Source: Sinohyriopsis cumingii
Lineage: Eukaryota > Mollusca > Bivalvia > Unionida > Unionidae
Assembly (NCBI GenBank): GCA_028554795.2
Contig: CM068824.1
Span: forward strand, 158,608,289-158,672,288
DNA: 64,000 nucleotides
Direction: 5' to 3'
Below are positions 36,490 to 46,814 of this stretch, piece after piece. Made by a program: the position numbers and the translations under genes. Numbering within the stretch: position 1 is the first letter of the stretch; each line of letters begins with the position of its first letter. The notes beneath the pieces were generated by a model, which saw nothing but the letters and a program-made list of their open reading frames with translations, searched no databases and was not told the DNA's origin.

Positions 36490-39400
36490 ATGAAACGATC
36501 CCATTCATTCGAGAAGAAAGAAGAAGAAAGTAAGAGGCAGAAACGTGATCTATCGCCTCGTACCAGGGCTGAAATCTTGGCACAAATTCATGCCAGTGAT
36601 TTTGAAGAGGACATGAGTGAACCAGAATTTGAAACCTCTAAACCAAGTTCACCACCCTTAGTCAACCCTGAAAAATACTATTCCATTCGAGAGACGGAAA
36701 AGCGCTCCTCTAGAAAATTTAGAACCACGGCTTACACCTACACGGTGAAGTTTAAAGATTTCAAGGCCGACGTACCCTTGGAGAAAGCAGAAGGGTTTAT
36801 CACTGAGATGTGGGATTCTTTGCTCACCGCACTCAAGCGACAATGTCAACCCAAAGAAGACGATCGCTTGACACTATCCATAGATCACGACGGTTTGAAA
36901 TCCCCTGTTTGGATCGAGTTTAGCAGACCTGCAGAACTAACCCCTTCCAAAATCATGGACAAGATTCAACACGTACAACAATCTAATGACCAGTTTGACA
37001 TCACCGATGGTAAAGCCACACTGAAAATGGCCCACGTCTCTCTTCCTCAAGGGACAGGACGCAAAAAGATGTTATTGGTGGACGACCTTCGCAACACCAA
37101 AAAGAGTCTCGTCCGAATTAACAACCCTCAAGACCAAATGTGTTTAGCCCGTGCCATCGTGGTGGGACGAACCTATGCCGACAAGAACGACACGGTAGAA
37201 TGGAAAAGAACCTGGAAAACTATTCAACAATCCGACCGAGCCAAACAACGAAATGAAGCAGAACTCCTGTTGCAACAAGCCGGACTGTCCAAAGACACAC
37301 CCTGTGGCATTCCTGAGATGCAAAAATTGCAAGATGCCCTAGCTCCACGCTACACCTTGAAAGTGCACCCTCAAGAAATGCGTGGAACTCTGTTGTTTCG
37401 AGGCCAAGATTTTAAGGACGGAAAATACATTCATGTCTATCATCACGATGATCATTTCGATACCATTACCAGTATCACTGGATTCCTTGGATACGGTTAT
37501 TATTGTGAGAAATGTGACTATGGTTATAACAATCGAGAGCAACACAAGCATTGTGGAATGAAATGCCCAGGATGTTTGGCCTCTCCACCCTGTCTGAGCG
37601 AAGAACCAGTGCCTTGTTCGACTTGTTTGCGCACGTTTGTCAGTCCTACCTGTTACCAACAACATTTGAAAACACAAGGTTCACAGAAGAAATGTGCTTG
37701 TCAATTCCTGAGATTGTGCCCTACGTGTGGACAAGGCATACTTACCAACAATGCCAAGGCACACGTATGTCGAGGAAAGAAAAAATGTCACATTTGTCAC
37801 CACATCGTGGACTTGGAACACGAATGTTACGTGCAAAAATACCAACCCCCACCAGAGAAAGAGGACGGTCACAAGAAGAAAGGCAATTTCATCTTTTTCG
37901 ATTTCGAATGCATGCAAGAGACTGGCATTCACATCCCTAATTTCTGCGTGGCTCATCGAGCGTGCGAGAAGTGCATTCAAGAACCTATCTTCAGTCATTG
38001 CCCTCACTGCAGCAAGATTCCTGGAGGACGTGAAAAAATCTTTCGGGGACCAAACACGTTAGCCGATTTTGCCCAATGGGTCTTAGACCCCACCGACAAG
38101 ACGTGGAACCAAGAGGACATCGAACGTTACGGAGATTGTCATCGTCATGCCACGGTATTGGCTCACAATTTCTCCGGATACGATGGACAGTTTCTTCTCA
38201 GATACTATACGGAACAAGGCACCGAACGTCCTAAAGTGATTTTGAATGGAGCCAAAATCATTTTCATGCAAGTGGGACAAGTACAGTTTAAAGATTCGAT
38301 GAGCTATTTGGCCATGCCTTTGAGCCGAATGCCTAAAACGTTTGGAATGACAGAAATGGCTAAAGGGTACTTTCCACACTTTTTCAATACGGAAGCCAAT
38401 CAACACGCCGTTCTACCCCATTTGCCTGAGGCTCACTATTACGACCCCGACAACATGCGTACCGAACAACGAGAAGCTTTCTACGCTTGGTACCAGGCTC
38501 ACGCCTCTGACCCTTTCGACTTTCAGGAAGAAATGTTAAAGTATTGTCGTTCCGACGTGGACATTTTACGACGTTGCTGTGGAAAATTTCGAGAACTGTT
38601 CATGGAACACGGAGGGGTCGATCCTTTGAAAGAAGCTTGCACCATTGCCAAAGCGTGTTCCTTAGTGTACCGCCAACGATTCATGCCTGAAAACACCGTG
38701 GCTGTCATCAGTCCTCAAACAACCCACTATGTCAAACGTCAATACTCGGTCAAAGCCCTACGTTGGTTACATTACTTGTGCGACAAGGAAGACAAATGGA
38801 TTCAGCATGCCCGCAACGGAGGAGGCGAAAAGACCATCGGAACGTATTCGGTCGACGGCTGGGACTTAGAAAACCCCAAGATCGTGTACGAGTTTAACGG
38901 TTGCTTATTTCACGGATGTCCCGTCTGCTACACTGACCGTGACACTAAAAATCAGTTTTTACAACGGACCATGGAAGACCTGTACCAGGACACTTGTCAG
39001 CGACGCCTAAAGTTAGAACAGCAAGGATACCAAGTGGTGGAAATGTGGGAACACGAGTACGATCACCGTATGAAAACCGATCCCGAGTTTAAACGCCTCG
39101 TGGAAAGTTACCAGTTCATGGACCCGCTGAATCCGAGGGATAGTTTGTACGGAGGAAGGACCAATGCCACCTGTTTGCTGTACCAAGCCGACGAAGAGAA
39201 AGGAGAAGAAATCAAATACTTGGACGTGTGTTCGTTGTATCCCTACGTGTGCAAATATTGTCGCTTTCCTGTAGGGCACCCGCAATTGCTGACGGAACAC
39301 ATCGACCTGAAAAACATTCGACAATACGAAGACTTGATCAAGTGCAAAGTTTTGCCTCCCACGAACCTATACCATCCCGTCTTACCTCACCATTGTCAAG

Positions 39401-40551
39401 GCAAACTGATGTTTCCCTTGTGCCGTACTTGTGCCGAAACGTGCAACCAGGACCAACCTTGCCATCACAGCCAGGAAGAACGTGCCTTGACGGGAACCTG
39501 GGTCAGCGTAGAATTGTTCAAAGCTCTGGACATGGGATACCAACTGTTAGAAGTGTACGAAATTTGCTACTTTCCCAAGACACAACAGTACCACAAGGGT
39601 GACCCTACTCAGAAAGGCATTTTCGCCGACTACGTGGATGCCTTTTTGAAACTGAAACAAGAAGCCAGCGGCTATCCTTCCTGGTGTCACACTCACGAAG
39701 ACCAAATACAATTCAAAGAGAAATACTACGAACAAGAAGGCATCTCTTTAGACCACATCGAAAAAAACGAAGGCAGGCGATCGTTTGCCAAAGTGATGTT
39801 AAATTGCTTGTGGGGTAAAATGGCACAACGACCGTGTTTACCCAAGACGGAATATTTGACAGAACCTTCCCGCTACTTCCAGATGATTCACGACAAAACC
39901 AAATACATGAAACACGTGGACGTCGTTCGAGAGGATTTGATCTTGGTCAATTACGAAGAAGATCTGGACTTTGTACAAGACGACCCTTTTGGAAATGTCA
40001 TCATTGCGGCTTACGTGACAGCTCATGCTCGCTTAAAATTGTACGAAGCTTTAGAACTGTTAGAAGAACGCGTCCTGTAGTTTGACACGGACGGTTGCAT
40101 TTACATCCATCACCCGATTCAACAGCACCCTGACATCGAAGGAGACCGTTTAGGAGCCTGGACAGACGAGCATCCCGACGACAAGATTCTAAGTTTCGTC
40201 AGTGGTGGTCCCAAAAATTACGGCTACGAATACCGGGACAAACAAGGAGAAGTGCACACGACGTGCAAAGTGAAAGGACTGACTCTGAATCATCGTACCA
40301 GTCGAGTGGTCAACTTTGGGGTATTGAAAGAAGCCTTGCAATCGGGAGAGGATGGAAACTTTAAAGTGACCACTTATCAACCGAGCAAGATTGTACGTTT
40401 ACCCACTCACCACATCGTCAGTCGGCCCCTGGAAAAAATCTATCAAATCGTGTACCAGAAGCGAGTGAGACTTCCCAATCACTTTACGTTGCCGTACGGT
40501 CACATCGATATTGGTCAGCATATAAAAAGGGACAACGTCCAAGACCAATAG
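36490..40551 (+). pseudogene. Protein-primed family B DNA polymerase (pPolB), stop codon at the catalytic motif
   Basis: Presumed replicative polymerase of element C. In order: a disordered basic N-terminus; a Cys/His-rich zinc-finger region (about 340-450) typical of Polinton pPolB; 3'-5' exonuclease motifs FFDFEC (about 468), NFSGYDGQF (about 557) and YCRSDVDIL (about 682); motif A LDVCSLYP (about 911); and a motif B-like NCLWGK (about 1101). A TAG at 40078-40080 (codon 1197) lies directly before FDTDG, the metal-binding motif C. The frame then stays open for 156 more codons to 40551. As it stands the protein lacks motif C and the thumb. A TATA box lies at 36436-36443. Confidence 0.93.
40521..40528 (+). 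promoter_or_regulatory. TATA box upstream of the 40.6-kb small gene
   Basis: TATAAAAA embedded in the last codons of the polymerase frame, 57 bases before the ATG at 40578. Confidence 0.6.
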
Positions 40552-40577
40552 TTCATTGTTCATTGAAGTAACTTACC

Positions 40578-40825
40578 ATGTCGTTGACGAAGAAGAAACC
40601 AGATTGGTTAGGAGTCAAATGTTGGACATCACCGAGACCAGGGTTTTGAGGCTTGGACACAAGAGGTGGCCCAGTATCCACGAGAGTTATGCAAGGAAAA
40701 AAGTTACTTTTCAACCTGTGTTAGTGACGGTGCCAGAAGAACCCGTCACCCAGGACAGGACTGTCGTGGACAGGCCTGAAAGACCCTTTCGGGAGGACAC
40801 TTGTGTGACCTTACCCCTACTATAG
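40578..40825 (+). pseudogene. Small hypothetical gene of element C, probably frameshifted
   Basis: An ATG in good context (ACCATGT) follows a TATA box but its frame stops after 24 codons. An overlapping frame is open from about 40556 to 40825 and encodes a basic, Val/Pro/Arg-rich segment with no recognised domain. Its first ATG is at 40619. The two together look like one small gene with an indel. An AATAAA at about 40972 could serve as its poly(A) signal. Confidence 0.4.
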
Positions 40826-40992
40826 AACTGGTTAGAACTTTACCCAAAACATGTGGTTGTTGTACAGACACTTGTTTTTTATTCCACGTTCATGTGCCTT
40901 TTATTCTTGTACTTAAGCCTTTGGCTTTTATGTATTTTTGTCTTTCGTATTCATGTTTGAAAAAAATATTCAATAAACGTGTTCTGAAAAAG

Positions 40993-41000
40993 TATATAAA
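40993..41000 (+). promoter_or_regulatory. TATA box of the packaging ATPase gene
   Basis: TATATAAA, 49 bases upstream of the ATG at 41049. Confidence 0.65.
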
Positions 41001-41048
41001 CTCTTGTCTTGTTTGTTTTTTCGTGTCACAAGTGACATTCCTCACACC

Positions 41049-41792
41049 ATGGCTACCTCTACTGTCTCTGCTCCCTCTTCCTCTACTGTCAAAGTCATCG
41101 ACGAACACTTAGATCGTGCCAGTTGGGAGGCTTTGTATCTTCGCCATCCCTTTAACATGCTCATTGCTGGACCTAGCGGTTCTGGCAAAACCGAATTCGT
41201 CAAACGTTTGATCGAACATAAACATCATTTGATCGATCGGCCCCCTCAACGGATCGTGTGGTGTTACAAAGAGTGGCAATCGGCGTACAGCCTCTTGCGA
41301 GAAAGTCAAGGCGATTCCATCGTGTTTGTGGAAGGCATTCCTAAAGAAGACGACGGTATCGTCTCTGACTCCCGTCAAACCCATTTGGTCATTTTCGACG
41401 ACATGTTAGGAGAAGACGAAGAAGAAATTAAACTGTGGTTCACGCGCAAAGGGCATCACCGTAATGCCAGTGTCGTTTACATCACCCAAAATTTGTTTCA
41501 ACAAAGTAAAGCCCATCGCACCATCAGTCTCAATGCGCATTACGTGGTCTTGTTTAAAAGCCCTCGAGATAAATCACAAGTGCAAGTCTTAGCCAAACAG
41601 TTAGGAACGCCTTGGCTGACTCAGGCGTACGACGATGCCACTCAAACGCCACACGCCTATTTACTCGTCGATTTGAAACCTACGACTCCCGAGGATTTGC
41701 GATTTCGTACCCACTTGTTTCACCACTGGTGCCAAGACGGAGGGCCTGTCCTGTACACGTCTCCGTCCTCGACTTCATTTCACTCCCCATAA
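41049..41792 (+). CDS. A32-like genome-packaging ATPase of element C
   Basis: 247 residues from an ATG in good context (CCATGG). Walker A GPSGSGKT is at about residues 41-48 and Walker B LVIFDDML at about 113-120. The sensor region FTRKGHHRNASVVYITQNLF is characteristic of the FtsK/HerA packaging ATPases of Polintons, virophages and large DNA viruses. It would drive the linear genome into the capsid. The frame is intact, unlike the equivalent gene in element A. Confidence 0.92.
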   Translation: MATSTVSAPSSSTVKVIDEHLDRASWEALYLRHPFNMLIAGPSGSGKTEFVKRLIEHKHHLIDRPPQRIVWCYKEWQSAYSLLRESQGDSIVFVEGIPKEDDGIVSDSRQTHLVIFDDMLGEDEEEIKLWFTRKGHHRNASVVYITQNLFQQSKAHRTISLNAHYVVLFKSPRDKSQVQVLAKQLGTPWLTQAYDDATQTPHAYLLVDLKPTTPEDLRFRTHLFHHWCQDGGPVLYTSPSSTSFHSP

Positions 41793-41799
41793 AAAAATC

Positions 41800-41807
41800 T
41801 ATAAAAA
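41800..41807 (+). promoter_or_regulatory. TATA box of the 41846 gene
   Basis: TATAAAAA, 38 bases upstream of the ATG at 41846. Confidence 0.65.
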
Positions 41808-41845
41808 CCTCAGACCCTTTTTCGTCTGTCTCACACAGTGTGAAC

Positions 41846-42766
41846 ATGACGTCCCTTCAGTCGCATCTTCCCGTCAAATTGATTCGTGCCTTGTATGGCA
41901 TCAGTCGAGAAAAAAATCCACAAACACGAGCTCGTGTCTTAGAAGCTAGTCTCAAAGAAATCTTACGATGGTTCACGGTGACGGCACGTCAATTACTCCA
42001 AGGAATCATTCAGATTCCTCATCAAACCAAACGCTTTTTCGATCGAAACAAAGTCGCTTTGGTCCAACTGGCCGATCCCCGCATCGACACTCAAACCAAA
42101 AAACAAATCATTTTGAAACCTGGAGGGAGCGGTACTCTAGGAGGGGTCATCATTCGCTCACTCTTAAGATGGGATCCTAATGCCCCCAAAGTTATACCCA
42201 AGACAAAAGTCCAACGAAGCCCCAAGAAGAAAAAGACCAGGTCCCCAAGGAGAACTTCTCCAGTGGCAGGACCCTCCTCTGACCAGACACCACCACCACC
42301 CCGGAAAAAGAAAAGAAGCCCCCAGGAAAAGAAAAGTCCACAGAAAACTAGTCGCAAGAGAGGCACTTCGGCCAGGACGCAACCTTACACTCGCAAACCA
42401 CGACCTGCCACGGCGGTGACTGCGTCTCCGGCAGCTTCACGTTTGTCCACTTCTCCGTTAATGACACCCAGAACTGAAGAGTACTTGGAGACGTTGATCA
42501 CACCAAGAACTTCTCCGTTGATGACCCCCAAAAGAACTTCCCCAGTGGCAGGACCTTCCAATTTAGTGGCAGTGGCTGCTGCTCACAAAGTACCTTCTCC
42601 CAAAATCAAAGTTCAAGAAAGATCGGGCATGTTACAAAGTTTACTGGATTTGTCCAAGCAAGAACTGGCTCGATTTAGTCCGTTACGTACCCCTGCACGA
42701 CGTGTCATGCCTGTCCTCAAACTAATACGACGTAAAGACAATCAGTGGCGACGCGTTCCAGTATAA
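41846..42766 (+). CDS. Basic core or minor virion protein with Pro/Ser/Lys-rich repeats
   Basis: 306 residues from the ATG at 41846, just after a TATA box. The helical N-terminal part (1-100) ends in a KQIILKPGGSGTLGGVI segment resembling the RGG-hydrophobic endings of Polinton pX-like peptides. The rest (about 110-290) is a low-complexity basic tail with repeated RTSPVAGPS and TSPLMTPRT blocks, phosphorylation-prone and suited to DNA binding. No enzyme motif is present. I infer a chromatin-like or core role. Confidence 0.65.
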   Translation: MTSLQSHLPVKLIRALYGISREKNPQTRARVLEASLKEILRWFTVTARQLLQGIIQIPHQTKRFFDRNKVALVQLADPRIDTQTKKQIILKPGGSGTLGGVIIRSLLRWDPNAPKVIPKTKVQRSPKKKKTRSPRRTSPVAGPSSDQTPPPPRKKKRSPQEKKSPQKTSRKRGTSARTQPYTRKPRPATAVTASPAASRLSTSPLMTPRTEEYLETLITPRTSPLMTPKRTSPVAGPSNLVAVAAAHKVPSPKIKVQERSGMLQSLLDLSKQELARFSPLRTPARRVMPVLKLIRRKDNQWRRVPV

Positions 42767-42769
42767 AAA
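42762..42769 (+). promoter_or_regulatory. TATA box of the 42825 gene
   Basis: TATAAAAA overlapping the stop codon of the preceding gene, 55 bases upstream of the ATG at 42825. Confidence 0.65.
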
Positions 42770-42824
42770 AGGCCTGTGACCAAGTCGGGTATCAGTGTTT
42801 TTTGGTGCTCCTGAAGACTCAAAG

Positions 42825-43211
42825 ATGTCACCCTCCAGAAAACCCCAAGGAAAGAAAAGGAAAGGACTGCCACCACGTTTAGCCAAAAATGGGGACATGT
42901 TATCTGTTCTGTCCAAAGCTTCTCCACCCCTACGAAAAAAACTCATTCAAACGGCCTCCAAAGAGGTCATCGATACCGTGTGCGAATGTTGTTTGAACGT
43001 TTTGAAAGGCACGATCCCTTTGTCCAAACACCAGAAACAATGCTTAAGCAAACATCGTCACGTTCTTCGCCAAATGGTTCAAAAGAAAATTCCCATTCGT
43101 CAAAAAAAGAAGATGTTAGTGCAACGTGGAGGTATTTTACCTCTCTTGTTAGGCCCCATACTGAAAGGAGTCTTGGGAACCATGTTGGGAGGACTGGTGG
43201 GAGCAAGATAA
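42825..43211 (+). CDS. pX-like small basic protein of element C
   Basis: 128 residues. A basic N-terminus is followed by the block VIDTVCECCLNVLKGTIPLSKHQKQCL, a HRHVLRQMVQKKI helix and LVQRGGILPLLLGPIL, then a Gly-rich hydrophobic end. This is a familiar conserved small protein of animal Polintons, often compared with the adenovirus pX/mu precursor. It probably binds DNA or perturbs membranes in the virion. The ATG follows the TATA box at 42762-42769. Confidence 0.78.
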   Translation: MSPSRKPQGKKRKGLPPRLAKNGDMLSVLSKASPPLRKKLIQTASKEVIDTVCECCLNVLKGTIPLSKHQKQCLSKHRHVLRQMVQKKIPIRQKKKMLVQRGGILPLLLGPILKGVLGTMLGGLVGAR

Positions 43212-43215
43212 AAAG
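43207..43215 (+). promoter_or_regulatory. TATA-like box of the 43260 gene
   Basis: GATAAAAAG, 44 bases upstream of the ATG at 43260 and overlapping the end of the pX-like gene. Confidence 0.5.
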
Positions 43216-43259
43216 GCCTCGGAAGTTCCAAGATCTCAGAATCGACCCCTGACAACCCC

Positions 43260-43904
43260 ATGGAAGGACGAAAACTAGCTTTAGTGCCTTACAAACGATG
43301 GATGGAATACCATCGGTGGCAAGAACAACACACCCCGCATTTACCTCCCAATCCCCATTTGAGCGAGATGTCCCAGTTACAACACGAATTGCAGTCCTTG
43401 ATGGATCGCCAAGATTTGTCCGAAACAGAAAAATCGCAAAAGTACGGTCAACTCTTGCAACGACTGCAACTATTTCACCAGAAAGCTTTAGACGAAACAG
43501 CTCTACCCACTCTGAAAGATTTTAAGACCTTGATGAAAAGTCCAGCACCATCTCCAGTACCAGTACCAGTACCAGTACCACCAGTACCCGTGACCAAGAC
43601 AGAAAAAGGAGAAGAAGAGGAAGGGTTTCAAACTCCACCAGAAAAAGTACGCAAGTTAACAACACCACCTACCTCCAGAATTGGATGGATTAAAAAGATG
43701 ATGGCCACCCCTTCTTCCTCACAAGAGAAAAAGAAAGTAAAGACAGAAGTGAAGACAGAAGTGAAACAAGAACCGATATCCCCCGCTCAGACATCCTTCT
43801 CCTCTTCGACACCTATTGCTGGCCGCACACGCAAAGCATTGCAATCCAAGAAAATACCCCAAGAGAAAAAGAGTAGCATCCTCCAAGAGTGGGTGTCTTA
43901 TTAA
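43260..43904 (+). CDS. Conserved Polinton protein of unknown function (PY-like position)
   Basis: 214 residues. The N-terminal third (MEGRKLALVPYKRW...LQHELQSLMDRQDLSETEKSQKY in outline) is a helical block that I associate with a recurrent but uncharacterised animal Polinton protein. The rest is low complexity: a run of Pro-Val repeats near 98-111, acidic and basic patches and several SP/TP sites. It ends at 43904, 14 bases before the integrase ATG. It could be a regulatory or packaging adaptor; there is no direct evidence. Confidence 0.65.
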   Translation: MEGRKLALVPYKRWMEYHRWQEQHTPHLPPNPHLSEMSQLQHELQSLMDRQDLSETEKSQKYGQLLQRLQLFHQKALDETALPTLKDFKTLMKSPAPSPVPVPVPVPPVPVTKTEKGEEEEGFQTPPEKVRKLTTPPTSRIGWIKKMMATPSSSQEKKKVKTEVKTEVKQEPISPAQTSFSSSTPIAGRTRKALQSKKIPQEKKSSILQEWVSY

Positions 43905-43918
43905 CACAAAAAATAAAA

Positions 43919-45028
43919 ATGGAAAAAGTCTTAGCCAGCATTTACTACGATCCGTTCCATTTTGCAGGTTACGCAGGAGTTCAAAAATTGTATCGTGCTG
44001 CCAAAACGCGACTGAAAAGTCTCCGTTTACCTCAAGTGCAACGATGGTTACAAGAACAAGCTACCTACACTTTACACAAACCCATTCGACGCAAGTTTGC
44101 CAGAAGTCGCACCCGAGTGGAAGGCATCGATCATCAATGGCAAGCCGATTTAGCCGATGTCTCTCATTTAGCCAGCTACAATCGTGGCTACAAATATTTG
44201 TTTTGTGTCATCGATGTCTTTTCCAAATTTGCTTGGGTCGTACCCTTGACTTCCAAATCGAGCAGCGAGTTAGTGCGAGCCCTGCAACGGGTGTTGAAAC
44301 AAAGCGGTCGTCACCCTCTTCGATGGCAAACGGACAAAGGCACCGAATTTCTGAACCAAGCTTTCCAAAAAGAATTAAAGAAACGTGACATTCATTTTTT
44401 TACCACCGAGAATCCCAAAACCAAAGCCAGCATCGTGGAACGTTTTCAACGCACTTTGAAAGAACGCATGTGGAAATATTTTACGCATCACCACACTCTG
44501 AAGTACATCGACATCTTACCGCACCTGGTGCAAGCGTACAACCAATCTTACCATCGAAGCATTGGACGTGCCCCGCAAGACGTGACACCCGACAACGAAG
44601 TGCTGGTGTTTGAGCGTCTGTTTGGTCCGTCCCCGACGAGGGCTGTCCCCAAGAAAAGTGGAGAGTTGGCCGTAGGAGATTGGGTGCGCATTGGCAAAAC
44701 CAAACGCACTTTCGACAAAGGTTACTTACCTAACTGGACGACCGAATTATTTCGCGTCACTGGACGAGTGCATGGTCGTCATCCTGCCGTCTATAAATTG
44801 GAAGACATGAACGGAGAAGTGCTCAAAGGAACGTTTTATTTGCCCGAGTTACAACGTGTCACCAAAAAAGAAGACGACGTGTACGACATCGAAAGCATTC
44901 TCGAACGCAGAACCCGTAAAGTGGGCAAACGACGTGTCAAAGAAGTCAAAGTACGTTGGAAAGGATATCCGCCCAGTTTTGATTCTTGGATCGACGCTTC
45001 GCAAGTCATCGACTATAAAAAGAAGTGA
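43919..45028 (+). CDS. DDE integrase with C-terminal chromodomain (element C)
   Basis: 369 residues from the ATG at 43919. Catalytic residues are D77 (WQADLADV), D139 (WQTDKGTEF) and E174 (SIVERFQRTL), spaced D-x61-D-x34-E. A C-terminal chromodomain (about 322-367: YDIESILERR...VRWKGYPPSFDSWI) is visible, including the aromatic positions used to bind methylated histone tails. Such chromodomains can target integration to chromatin. Elements A and B lack one. The frame is intact. Confidence 0.94.
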   Translation: MEKVLASIYYDPFHFAGYAGVQKLYRAAKTRLKSLRLPQVQRWLQEQATYTLHKPIRRKFARSRTRVEGIDHQWQADLADVSHLASYNRGYKYLFCVIDVFSKFAWVVPLTSKSSSELVRALQRVLKQSGRHPLRWQTDKGTEFLNQAFQKELKKRDIHFFTTENPKTKASIVERFQRTLKERMWKYFTHHHTLKYIDILPHLVQAYNQSYHRSIGRAPQDVTPDNEVLVFERLFGPSPTRAVPKKSGELAVGDWVRIGKTKRTFDKGYLPNWTTELFRVTGRVHGRHPAVYKLEDMNGEVLKGTFYLPELQRVTKKEDDVYDIESILERRTRKVGKRRVKEVKVRWKGYPPSFDSWIDASQVIDYKKK

Positions 45029-45033
45029 CCATC

Positions 45034-45450
45034 ATGCCCTTTCACACAGCAGACGCAGCTACGTCGACCACTCCTCCTTCACCTAGTTCTTCTGTGCAAG
45101 ATTTACAAAAACAACCCTTGTGGGTGTGGTGTGGAGAACGTGTGCCTAAAACGCAAATCGTCTTTTTCTGCCAAATCTTCGTGGTGTATTGTGTCATCGG
45201 GGCAGCCATCGCCAATTTGAGTTTGCAACAAGGAGACAAACAATTGTGGACCATTTTATTGAGCAGTTGCATCGGTTACCTGCTTCCTAATCCCTCCCTG
45301 AAATTCACCTCGAACGGGAACCCCGGGAACCTTGTGTCCAGTGCCAGTGCCAGTTACCACTTCAATCACAACCAGAACCCCATTTTGGGCGGAGACACGC
45401 CTCTGACGTCCACTAACCCCTCGGACAGCCACAGAACTCTGGAATTATGA
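45034..45450 (+). CDS. Two-helix membrane protein conserved in Polintons
   Basis: 138 residues. A Ser/Thr/Pro-rich N-terminus is followed by a hydrophobic helix (QIVFFCQIFVVYCVIGAAIA, about 49-68) and a second, shorter one ending in GYLLPNPSL (about 80-95), then a polar Asn/Ser-rich tail. This pattern recurs in animal Polintons next to the minor capsid gene. Its stop codon overlaps the penton start as ATGA (45447-45450), which suggests coupled translation. Its function is unknown; it may sit in the virion inner membrane or at exit sites. Confidence 0.75.
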   Translation: MPFHTADAATSTTPPSPSSSVQDLQKQPLWVWCGERVPKTQIVFFCQIFVVYCVIGAAIANLSLQQGDKQLWTILLSSCIGYLLPNPSLKFTSNGNPGNLVSSASASYHFNHNQNPILGGDTPLTSTNPSDSHRTLEL

Positions 45451-46371
45451 GTCACCAAAACCAATTTTACTTAACTTTACCCAGTGACAGTTCCATGGAG
45501 GTGTTTCCCAAGAACACGTTGTGCTGTTACACGGCCAAATTACCTCAAGCCATCCCCTTAGATCACGAAGCCCATTGGGAAGTGGCTTTAGTAGAAATGA
45601 TTCACGCGACCCAAGTCCTCAAAGTCCTTCCCAATCAAAATTTTTTGGATGTGGAAGTTCATGACGAACAATTGCAACAGTGGATGGATAGCAATGTCAA
45701 ATTTGACAAGAAAACCCGTACACAAAAGTACACCACCTATCACTTGTTCATTCCCCCAGGCTATTATTTTAGTGGTCAACATTTGGTCAGCACCATAACC
45801 TCCAGGTTTAATGTCGTGTTTCTGAAAGCTTTGGAGCATGTCAACAAAAGTGTCACCCTGGAGTACCAAAAAAGCAGCTCGTCGCTTCTTGATGAAATTT
45901 GAACGAAGTAAAATCCTGTCCATTTTATTTTGTCCTGAATTGTTTGACATGTTGGGCGGAGACATGGACATGAGAAAGACCATGCTCAAGAAAAATGAAT
46001 TACCCATCGTTTACGACAACGAGTCTTTTAGCAAGTTATTTCGTGCCCCGGTAGAACTGAACCAAGGACTGAATTTGATGTTTGTGTATTCCGATGTGGT
46101 GGAGTACAACGTGGTGGGACACACCTCCGTACCGTTACTGCGTGTCATTCCTTTCAAAGTGGATTCTGCCACGGACGCTGACGAGGAAGGTGGAAACACT
46201 TACCACGTCCACCGCGAATTTGTACATCCTCACTATTTGCCTGTCAGTAAGTCGTATTTGGACACGGTCAACATTGCTATAAAATGAGATCTGGGACAAA
46301 ATATTCCATTCACCAAAGGAAAAGTCACGGTGAAACTCCATTTTCGAAAACGGTTCTCTCACGACTCGTAA
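45447..46371 (+). pseudogene. Penton-like minor capsid protein of element C, frameshift plus stop
   Basis: The N-terminal frame starts FYLTLPSDSSMEVFPKNT and contains WEVALVEM, the usual opening of Polinton minor capsid proteins. It shifts frame near 45885-45900. The second frame carries on with FRAPVELNQGLNLMFVYSDVVE and LLRVIPF and is interrupted by a TGA at 46285-46287. Conserved end sequence (GKVTVKLHFRKR) continues to the TAA at 46369-46371. It would form the capsid vertices if intact. It has none of the long central insertion seen in copies A and B. Confidence 0.85.
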
Positions 46372-46378
46372 GTAAGTC

Positions 46379-46796
46379 ATGTATCCAGTGTACCGAGGGG
46401 TTGCTCGACAGCGAGGACACGGTTTAGGAGACATGTTAAAATCGGTCTTTCGTTCGGTGGCCCCGGTGTTGAAACCGATGGTGACACGCGGATTGCACGC
46501 CTTGAAAGATGCGGCACTGACGCAAGGCAAAGAATTTCTCCAAAATGTCATCATCGACAAACAAAACCCTAAAGAAGCCTTCATGAGGGCAGGCAAAAAA
46601 TGTCTTGCTGCAAACGGGCAAAGACATTTTAGGCCAACGAGAAACACCTATAAATGCCCTGCACGCTACCGAGTCAGGCATTCAGCAAGGACAAGGCAGA
46701 AAGAGACGACGAAGAAAACACCCTTTCACCAGACTTCAAGCGAGAAAGGCCAAGAAAAGAAGAACCGTTCGAGACTTAGACGTTTTCGATTATTGA
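46379..46796 (+). pseudogene. pVI-like minor capsid protein of element C, frameshifted
   Basis: The start MYPVYRGVARQRGHGLGDMLKSVFRSVAPVLKP has the basic head and the Gly-Leu-Gly-Asp amphipathic segment of pVI-like proteins, also seen in A and B. The frame shifts near 46600 in an A-run. The other frame supplies the basic tail with RKRRRRK and ends DLDVFDY at 46796, nineteen bases before the capsid gene. The membrane-disrupting role is known for adenovirus VI and inferred here. Confidence 0.78.
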
Positions 46797-46814
46797 GAAA
46801 AAAGAGACAAAAAA

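Noticed and set aside
45014-45021. TATAAAAA just before the 45034 membrane-protein gene
   Set aside because: It is only 13 bases from the ATG and encodes the integrase C-terminus. A start site 25-30 bases downstream would fall after the ATG, so it is probably not that gene's promoter.
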